From positions 1 through 44,714 of the forward strand of contig JAJDEI010000130.1 of the NCBI GenBank assembly GCA_029259845.1: a stretch of 44,714 nucleotides of DNA, given 5' to 3'. The DNA comes from Planctomycetaceae bacterium (GTDB taxonomy: Bacteria > Planctomycetota > Planctomycetia > Planctomycetales > Planctomycetaceae). The notes under the pieces were generated by a model. That model ran no database searches, was not told where the DNA came from, and worked only from the letters and a program-made list of their open reading frames with translations. Positions within the stretch are counted from its first letter, which is position 1. Each line of letters begins with the position of its first letter. Of this stretch, positions 1-5,553 are shown piece by piece. A program made the translations under genes and the position numbers.

Positions 1-137
1 CCGCAACCTCCCGTGGGCGAACACATGATTGACTCCGAACGAGAGCCGGATGTGGGAAATCCGCACGTCCGGTTCGACGAGCGGGATGTGGAAACGGAGC
101 ATCCAACGATGCCACCGCGCCACATCTCGACTCTACC
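1..137 (+). ncRNA. 3' end of a group II intron (domains V and VI)
   Basis: Positions 43-75 fold as a group II intron domain V. GAGCCGGA (43-50) pairs with TCCGGTTC (68-75), the catalytic triad AGC is at 44-46, a two-base CG bulge sits at 66-67, and the upper stem is capped by a GAAA-type loop. The following GAGCGGGATGTGGAAACGG and the terminal CTCGACTCTACC (126-137) match the domain VI and 3' splice-site pattern of bacterial mobile group II introns. The reverse transcriptase/maturase would lie left of the window. The 3' boundary at about 136/137 is inferred from family knowledge. Short open frames across this stretch are not believed to be genes. Confidence 0.82.
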
Positions 138-480
138 TGACGATGAAAAAGTCGCCGACCGATGCTCCCTTCAGCCCCCGATTCGGTGTGAAGGCTCGGA
201 CCCGGAGGGAATACTTGGTGGTGTTCCGAATTTCGTCAGGCAAAGCCTGGCCTTGTCTCTTGCGATGACTCCCTTGGGGGGAGGGCTTTGGGGAGAAAGT
301 GGCCGGCGGGGTGCCGGCGTTCACGGGCACCGCGGCGGCTGGGCGGGAGATCGTCCGGCCCTCGGCCATGAAGACCGCAACGTCGCCTGATCCCCGCCCG
401 TCTTTTCGTGCTCAACCCGAACAGTCGCCTGAGCGGTGTTACTGACCACACCAGCTCGCATTGGAAAGGTTGGGTCCCGC
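138..480. other. Gene-free stretch between the intron end and a transposase remnant
   Basis: No convincing coding region was seen. The segment is the 3' exon of the group II intron. It contains a degenerate copy of the GTCAGGC...GCCTGAC palindrome (about 234-254) and GC-rich sequence. It lies directly upstream of an IS110-like transposase start, where IS110 members carry the non-coding region that produces their guide (bridge) RNA, so it may be the remnant of such a left end. That is inference only. Confidence 0.4.
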
Positions 481-591
481 ATGACGCAGTCGAACAATTC
501 GGACGTCAGACAGCACCACGTGTGTGTGGGAATCGATGTCTCCCCGCACAAACTTGATGTGGCCGGCTGGCGTACCCGTTCAAAAACCTGA
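481..591 (+). pseudogene. IS110-family transposase, N-terminal remnant
   Basis: The frame from ATG 481 reads MTQSNNSDVRQHHVCVGIDV and continues SPHKLDVAGW. VGIDVS-K--LDVA is the start of the RuvC-like DEDD domain of IS110-family transposases, with its first catalytic Asp. The frame stops after about 36 codons and nothing downstream continues the family. This is a decayed fragment of an enzyme that is normally 300-400 residues. Its proximity to a group II intron end suggests the intron entered or sits next to mobile DNA. Confidence 0.65.
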
Positions 592-597
592 GCCCCT

Positions 598-706
598 GTT
601 CTTCCGTGGCGCCGACAGGGCAAACGTGTCTTTCACGATGGGAGGATTGTCGGCGGACGTCGGTGCGACGCCCCAACTTCAACAAAACGTTCTTCCGTGG
701 CGCCGA
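598..706. repeat. Pair of 18-bp direct repeats
   Basis: The 18-mer GTTCTTCCGTGGCGCCGA occurs at 598-615 and again at 689-706, 91 bp apart, in the short region between the transposase remnant and the DUF1549 gene. The copies are identical. Their role is unknown; they may be the footprint of an excision or duplication. Confidence 0.7.
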
Positions 707-825
707 AAACTCCCGCTGCACTTTCCTTCGCCGCCATATATACTCAGATTTGATCCCACACCAACCACCTTCTCAACGTAAATCGAGCGGAGCAACGGTC
801 CTGTCGCGCCTCCCGCAGAGAGAGA

Positions 826-2463
826 ATGATGAGCACCCGATGGATATTGTCCGCGTTCGTGGCGGGGCTCATCGGTTCGGTGTGTCTGGGGAATGATGCT
901 GCATCGCTGGGTCCGCCCGATGAAGTGGCTCGGGTCGCGGCGGAAATCGACCGGCTGATCGCAGCGGCGTGGGAGGCGAACGGCGTCACACCCGCTCCCG
1001 TGGCCGACGATGCGGAGTTCATCCGCCGGGCGCATCTCGATATTTGCGGCCGCATTCCGCCGGCGTCGGCGGTGCGGGACTTTCTGGACGATGAGTCGGC
1101 GGACAAGCGTCGTCGGCTCGTCGACCGTCTGCTCGGTACGGCGACGTACATCGTGCACTCCACCAATTTGTGGCGAGCCGCCATGATTCCGGAGGCGGAC
1201 GCCGATCAACAGATTCGGTTCTTTCTGCCGGGTTTCGAAGCGTGGTTGCGGTCGCGGATCGCGGAGAACCGCAACTACGCCCAGATCGTCGAAGAGGTGC
1301 TCACGTTCCCGTTTGAGTCGGCGCAAATGCAGCAGTTCCAGCAGCCGGACAAGCCAACGCCGGCGGCGTTCTATCGGGCCAAGGAGGCGAAGCCGGAGAA
1401 ACTGGCCGCGGCGACCTCCCGCATCTTCCTCGGCATCCGGTTGGAGTGCGCCCAGTGTCACGACCACTTCTTCGACAAATGGAAGCAGGACGAATTCTGG
1501 AGCTACGCGGCTTTCTTTGCATCGCTGCGGGGCGAACAGATGAGGCCGGAGGGCGATGCGGAACAGGCAGCGGCGGGGGAGACCGAATCTGCGGAGAGGC
1601 GGACAGCATCACTCGCGCCGGTCGTGATGATTCCCGGCACGGAGCGGACGGTTGCCGCCAAATTCCTCGACGGGAGTGATCCCCGTTGGGAGGCGGATGT
1701 CGATGCGCGGCAGGTGCTCGCCGATTGGGTCACTTCTCCGGAGAACGTCTATTTTGCACGCGCGGCCGTCAATCGTATCTGGGCGAGCCACTTCGGCGTC
1801 GGACTGGTTGATCCGGTCGATGACTTTTCGGTCAGCAACCCGCCCAGTCATCCGGAGGTGCTGGACCTGCTGGCGCGCGAGTTCGCCGCACATGACTTCG
1901 ACATCAAGTTCGTCATCCGGGTGATCGCGGCGACACGGGCTTATGGGCTCACGAGCCGGCAGACGGATGAGAGTCAGCAGACGCCGCGCATGTTTGCTCG
2001 GATGGCCGTTAAGGGACTCACGCCGGAGCAGATCTTCGACAGCATTGCCCAGGCGACCGGTTATCAACAGCCGTTCAACCCGGAGGAGCCGCTCAACTTC
2101 AACAACGACCAGCGGCGACAGGAGTTTATTGAAACGTTCGCCAACAGCAGCGACCCGCCAACGGAACGGCCCTCGACGATCCTGCAGGCTCTCTCATTGA
2201 TGAACGGCGAATTCGTGGCGGACGCGACCGACCTGTCTGAGAGCCGCACCCTCGCCGCGGTCGCCGAGGCTCCTTTCCTCGACACGCCACAAAGGGTCGA
2301 GGCTCTGTTCCTCGCAACCCTCAATCGGCCGCCGACCGATGGGGAGTCCGCACAGTTTTCGAGATACGTATCGGCCGGCGGGACAAGCGACGATCCCGAT
2401 GCCGCGCTGGGGGACGTCTTCTGGGCCCTGCTCAATTCGAGCGAGTTTTTGATGAACCACTGA
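826..2463 (+). CDS. DUF1549/DUF1553 domain protein (Planctomycete type)
   Basis: The protein has 545 residues and a signal-like N-terminus (MMSTRWILSAFVAGLIGSVC). The DUF1549 region covers about residues 40-250 and includes the cytochrome-like motif ECAQCHDHFFDKWKQDEFW. DUF1553 covers about 290-520 and ends in LNSSEFLMNH, a typical family ending. The N-terminal PSCyt1 domain found in many longer homologues (and in the 1,056-residue paralogue at 40991-44161) is absent. The start ATG 826 (or the next ATG, 829) follows a GAGAGAG purine stretch. It is followed by a DUF1501 gene on the same strand, the usual pairing in Planctomycetes. Biochemical function is not established; a role in periplasmic polymer degradation is often suggested. 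Confidence 0.88.
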   Translation: MMSTRWILSAFVAGLIGSVCLGNDAASLGPPDEVARVAAEIDRLIAAAWEANGVTPAPVADDAEFIRRAHLDICGRIPPASAVRDFLDDESADKRRRLVDRLLGTATYIVHSTNLWRAAMIPEADADQQIRFFLPGFEAWLRSRIAENRNYAQIVEEVLTFPFESAQMQQFQQPDKPTPAAFYRAKEAKPEKLAAATSRIFLGIRLECAQCHDHFFDKWKQDEFWSYAAFFASLRGEQMRPEGDAEQAAAGETESAERRTASLAPVVMIPGTERTVAAKFLDGSDPRWEADVDARQVLADWVTSPENVYFARAAVNRIWASHFGVGLVDPVDDFSVSNPPSHPEVLDLLAREFAAHDFDIKFVIRVIAATRAYGLTSRQTDESQQTPRMFARMAVKGLTPEQIFDSIAQATGYQQPFNPEEPLNFNNDQRRQEFIETFANSSDPPTERPSTILQALSLMNGEFVADATDLSESRTLAAVAEAPFLDTPQRVEALFLATLNRPPTDGESAQFSRYVSAGGTSDDPDAALGDVFWALLNSSEFLMNH

Positions 2464-2487
2464 GAACTTGTGAGTTCGTCGGGGAAA

Positions 2488-2580
2488 ACACCCGGTGTCT
2501 CATCATATCGGGAAACGGAGAGGACCATCACCGCTGCAATCAGGCATTTCGCGTCCTCGTTCATTCGAGACACCGGGTGT
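2488..2580. repeat. REP-doublet-like element, copy 1
   Basis: ACACCCGGTGTCTC (2488-2501) and GAGACACCGGGTGT (2567-2580) are exact inverted copies 93 bp end to end. The same motif pair, in the same order and almost the same spacing, recurs at 31898-31995. Each half is itself a near-perfect palindrome (core GAGACACCGGGTGTCTC). Paired inverted REP-like sequences in intergenic DNA resemble REPINs mobilised by RAYT transposases; no RAYT gene is in this window. Confidence 0.75.
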
Positions 2581-2647
2581 TTGGGCACGCGTTGAGAAAG
2601 AATCACACCTTCGGACCGTTTCGTCGGCCGTTTTGCCGCACCATTCG

Positions 2648-2686
2648 TTCGTTTAGCCGCATATTTCAAATGTGCGGCTAAACGAA
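2648..2686. repeat. Hairpin with TTTAGCCGC motif
   Basis: TTCGTTTAGCCGCA (2648-2661) pairs perfectly with TGCGGCTAAACGAA (2673-2686) around an 11-base loop. There is no T-run, so a simple Rho-independent terminator is unlikely. The core TTTAGCCGC also appears at about 27398 and in tandem at 35763-35806, so it is a dispersed repeat motif of this genome. Confidence 0.7.
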
Positions 2687-2723
2687 TGAACTCTGAACTT
2701 CGATTCATTCATGGAGTGCGGTC

Positions 2724-4085
2724 ATGCCGCGTTTACTCACACTCTCCCGTCGTGACTGGATGCGAATCTCGTCCGCGGGTGTTCTTGGAGGGGCGATGGC
2801 GCCGTGGTTCCCGGCGCTGGCGGAGCGGGCGGCGACCGATCCGAAACGGACACGGTCGTGCATTCTGTTGTGGATGAGCGGGGGGCCGAGTCAGCTGGAT
2901 ACGTTCGACCCCAAACCGGAACACGAGAACGGCGGGGAGTTTGACCCGATCGACACATCGGTGCCCGGCATTCAGATTTGCGAGCATCTCCCGCAGATCG
3001 CCCGGCAGATGCAGGACATGGCGGTCATCCGCTCGATGAGCACGAAAGAAGGCGACCATACGCGGGCAACCTACCTGGCCCGTACGGGGTATTTGCCGCA
3101 GGGGCCGATCCGTTACCCGACGATGGGCTCGCTGTTCAGCAAGGAGTTGGGCGAACAGACGGCCGATCTGCCGAACTTCGTCAGTATCGCCCCCAACCGG
3201 TTCGTCAGCCCGGGGGCGTACGGACCGGGGTTCCTCGGGCCGCAGTATGCCCCGTTGGTTGTGGGGGACGTGGCTCGCGGAGGCGCGGCGATGGACGAGG
3301 ACGACTCGTTGCGGGTGCGGAACGTCAATCTGCCGGGCGGGGTCGATCACCGGCAACTCGACGGCCGGCTTGAGCTGTTGGGTACGTTGGAGACTGGGTT
3401 CGCCGCGTCGCGGCCGGATGTCACCGTCGAAAGCCATCAACTGGCGTACGAGAAAGCGGTCCGCATGATGCGCTCCCAGGCGGTCGGCGCCTTCAAGCTG
3501 GACGACGAAGACAACGCGCTGCGCGATGCCTATGGCCGGAATCCCTTCGGACAGGGGTGTCTGCTCGCGCGGCGGCTGATTGCGCGGGGGGTCCCGTTCA
3601 TCGAAGTGTCACTCAACTCGGCGGGCGACAATCAGGGCCTCGGCTGGGATACGCATCAGGACAACTTCACCGGGGTCCGCGCCATGTGCGAAATCCTCGA
3701 CCCGGCATGGGCCACGCTGATGACCGACCTCGGCCAGCGAGGACTGCTCGATTCGACGCTCATCATCTGGATGGGCGAGTTCGGCCGCACGCCTCAGATT
3801 GCTGCCGACCGCACGGGACGTGACCACTTCCCGGCCGCCTGGTCGACAGTTCTTGCCGGCGGCGGCGTTCGCGGAGGACAGGTCGTCGGCAGGACCAGCG
3901 AGGACGGCATGAAGGTCGAAGACCGCAAAGTCGCCACGAACGACTTCCTGGCGACTGTGTGCCGCGCGCTGGGCATCGACCCGGATGTGCAGAACATCTC
4001 CAACGTGGGGCGGCCAATCTCGATTGCCGATCGGGAGGCGGAGCCGATTTTGGAGATTTTGGCAGGGTCGACCCACGGGGCGTAG
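2724..4085 (+). CDS. DUF1501 domain protein (sulfatase/phosphatase-like fold), Tat-type leader
   Basis: The protein has 453 residues. The N-terminus has a twin-arginine-like leader (LSRRDWMRISSAGVLGG), so Tat-dependent export is likely. The body has the DUF1501 hallmarks: WMSGGPSQLDTFDPKP near residues 50-65, a GDHTRA segment, WMGEFGRTP in the C-terminal third and GRDHFPAAWS. DUF1501 belongs to the alkaline-phosphatase superfamily. It lies 260 bp after the DUF1549/DUF1553 gene; such pairs are abundant in Planctomycetes, but no substrate is established. The last four residues (THGA) and the stop codon are encoded inside a palindromic repeat (4072-4093). Confidence 0.9.
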   Translation: MPRLLTLSRRDWMRISSAGVLGGAMAPWFPALAERAATDPKRTRSCILLWMSGGPSQLDTFDPKPEHENGGEFDPIDTSVPGIQICEHLPQIARQMQDMAVIRSMSTKEGDHTRATYLARTGYLPQGPIRYPTMGSLFSKELGEQTADLPNFVSIAPNRFVSPGAYGPGFLGPQYAPLVVGDVARGGAAMDEDDSLRVRNVNLPGGVDHRQLDGRLELLGTLETGFAASRPDVTVESHQLAYEKAVRMMRSQAVGAFKLDDEDNALRDAYGRNPFGQGCLLARRLIARGVPFIEVSLNSAGDNQGLGWDTHQDNFTGVRAMCEILDPAWATLMTDLGQRGLLDSTLIIWMGEFGRTPQIAADRTGRDHFPAAWSTVLAGGGVRGGQVVGRTSEDGMKVEDRKVATNDFLATVCRALGIDPDVQNISNVGRPISIADREAEPILEILAGSTHGA

Positions 4086-4093
4086 CCCGTGGG
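4072..4093. repeat. CCCACGGG/CCCGTGGG palindrome overlapping the DUF1501 stop
   Basis: CCCACGGG (4072-4079) and CCCGTGGG (4086-4093) form an 8-bp perfect stem. The TAG stop of the upstream gene (4083-4085) lies in the six-base loop. It belongs to the same family as the palindromes at 15765-15794 (in miaB), 34605-34648 (in nrdA) and 40846-40877 (after nrdB). Confidence 0.75.
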
Positions 4094-4138
4094 CTTGGGG
4101 GCGACGCTTTTGGAGAGGACGACTGCAGCGCAGCGGCG

Positions 4139-4276
4139 GGTGGCTGGGGCGCTCTGACGCTCGGATGGTTTCTCACGCCCATTTCTGGGGCTGTGTGCGG
4201 TCCAGAGAACTCGCCCATCGCCCCAGATGCGAAACGCCTTCGACAATCGCGCGACCCGAATCTCGCCCCTGCCACC
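4139..4276. mobile_element. MITE-like element, copy A (138 bp, 13-bp terminal inverted repeats)
   Basis: The left end GGTGGCTGGGGCG (4139-4151) is matched by the inverted right end CGCCCCTGCCACC (4264-4276) with one mismatch. A second element of 139 bp with perfect ends lies at 16620-16758, and both share an internal TCTGGGGCTGTG. Neither has coding capacity. Size, paired termini and recurrence suggest a non-autonomous mobile or structured RNA element. It lies between the ends of the convergent DUF1501 and decarboxylase genes. Confidence 0.6.
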
Positions 4277-4308
4277 CTGGAAGCGGGAAACGAATTCGGA
4301 CATGTTCC

Positions 4309-4926
4309 TTATTTCAATGCCTGGAGCGCGGCGGCGAATTCTTTGACGCGCTCTTGGGGACGGCCGGGGGAGCGGACGGAGTAGTCTTCGCGCTGGGGGG
4401 CGACGCCGATGATTCCGCAGGCAGGGCCGGGCCAACGGAGTTTGAGCAGCCGGTCGAGGCTGTCTCGACATTGGTCGAGCGAGGAAACCCGCTCGGTATG
4501 CTTGAAGCCGCACTGATGGACGATGGCGGCGAGGTCGATCGGCTGTCCCATCAGCCCGCGGGTCGTGGAGGCAGGGGTCGGTTGGCCGCCGGTGACTTCG
4601 TACACGCCGTTGTCGAATACGAGCAGCGTGAAGTTGGGCGGCGCGGCATTCGCAATCGTTACCAGTGAACCGAGGTTCATGAGCAGCGACCCGTCGCCGC
4701 AGCAGGCAATGACGCGGCGATGCGGCTGGGCGAGTGCAACGCCCAACCCCCACGATTGCGTCTGCCCCATGCTGGAGGGGACGTGCACGAAATCGAGCGG
4801 GTGCGCATCGAACTGCTGCCATTCCCGGCCGGTCCCCATCGACGTGAGGATGACTTCGTCGGTCCGGGCTTTGTGCAGAATGCGGAGCACCGTGACCAAG
4901 TCCATGCGTTGAGCGTTGTCGGCCAT
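4309..4926 (-). CDS. ThDP-dependent decarboxylase, ThDP-binding (beta/C-terminal) subunit
   Basis: The protein has 205 residues and corresponds to the C-terminal ThDP-binding domain of sulfopyruvate/phosphonopyruvate decarboxylases. The cofactor motif is GDGSLLMNLGSLVTIAN with FDNGVYEVTGGQ closing the GDG-N signature, and SMGQTQSWGLGVALA precedes it. The start ATG 4926 has AGGAG 9 bases upstream. The partner half is encoded at 5062-5550 on the same strand, 135 bp upstream. Two-subunit organisation is known for ComDE sulfopyruvate decarboxylase; the true substrate here (sulfo-, phosphono- or another 3-substituted pyruvate) cannot be told from sequence. No coenzyme M or phosphonate genes are adjacent. 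Confidence 0.8.
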   Translation of the reverse strand: MADNAQRMDLVTVLRILHKARTDEVILTSMGTGREWQQFDAHPLDFVHVPSSMGQTQSWGLGVALAQPHRRVIACCGDGSLLMNLGSLVTIANAAPPNFTLLVFDNGVYEVTGGQPTPASTTRGLMGQPIDLAAIVHQCGFKHTERVSSLDQCRDSLDRLLKLRWPGPACGIIGVAPQREDYSVRSPGRPQERVKEFAAALQALK

Positions 4927-4983
4927 GAGGCGGTTCTCCTGCTGACGTTCTTGTGCCGCTGCCGCGGCATACTTTGATTCAGG

Positions 4984-5053
4984 CGTTGGAGTTCAGCCTT
5001 TAGGCTGCGTACACAAGATAAGGCTTGAACTCGAACGAGCTTGAACTCCAACG
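4984..5053. repeat. GGAGTTCAGCC inverted repeat inside the decarboxylase operon
   Basis: CGTTGGAGTTCAGCC (from 4984) is matched by the inverted GCTTGAACTCCAACG ending at 5053, with a further GGCTTGAACTCGAAC between them. The element fills much of the 135-bp gap between the two decarboxylase genes. Relatives occur at 11714-11771 and around 16554-16816. Confidence 0.65.
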
Positions 5054-5061
5054 GCTGAGCC

Positions 5062-5550
5062 CTACGCCCGTCCCTCGGCGATGAGGGCGATGCCGGGTTG
5101 TTGCTGCTCGGCACAGGTTCGGTAATGTTCGGCCAGGAGCGACTTTTTCTCGGGACTGTCGATCAAGACGGTGTCGAGTTGCCAGGCATTGATGATCGGT
5201 TCGGTGAAGATGCGGGCCGTGTCGCCGGGCAGCGACGATTGGTTGAGATAGCTGCGATAGCCGATGATGCCGAACAGCGGGAGCCCGTAATCGTGGATGG
5301 CGTTGCGAAGGGCGTCGCCCGATTCGAACAGCCCCGTGCATTGGATGAGCACGACCGGTTTGGCGCCGCCCACAAACAATCCCGCGGCGACGCCCCACGC
5401 TTCCCCTTCCCGGCAGACGGTCACGAGCCTGAGGTGCTTTGAATGGAAAATCGCCGGCATCCATTCGCCGAGCGTGCTGTCCGGCACGCCGACCACATGG
5501 GTCACGCCGAGGGACTGGAGCGCGTCGGTGAATTCGCCTGGGGTGAACAT
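5062..5550 (-). CDS. ThDP-dependent decarboxylase, N-terminal (alpha) subunit
   Basis: The protein has 162 residues and is equivalent to the N-terminal PYR domain of ThDP decarboxylases. VTHVVGVPDSTLGEW is followed by VTVCREGEAWGVAAGLFVGG, which contains the conserved Glu that activates ThDP, and by QCTGLFESGDALRNA. It pairs with the subunit at 4309-4926. The ATG at 5550 lies only 3 bp after the stop of the hybrid sensor kinase and no strong ribosome site is visible, so translational coupling to the kinase is likely. A sulfopyruvate or phosphonopyruvate decarboxylase alpha-type subunit is the best description; the substrate is unproven. Confidence 0.8.
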   Translation of the reverse strand: MFTPGEFTDALQSLGVTHVVGVPDSTLGEWMPAIFHSKHLRLVTVCREGEAWGVAAGLFVGGAKPVVLIQCTGLFESGDALRNAIHDYGLPLFGIIGYRSYLNQSSLPGDTARIFTEPIINAWQLDTVLIDSPEKKSLLAEHYRTCAEQQQPGIALIAEGRA

Positions 5551-5553
5551 TGG

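Noticed and set aside
13..390. 125-codon frame at the left end
   Set aside because: It overlaps group II intron domains V and VI and has no protein family features.
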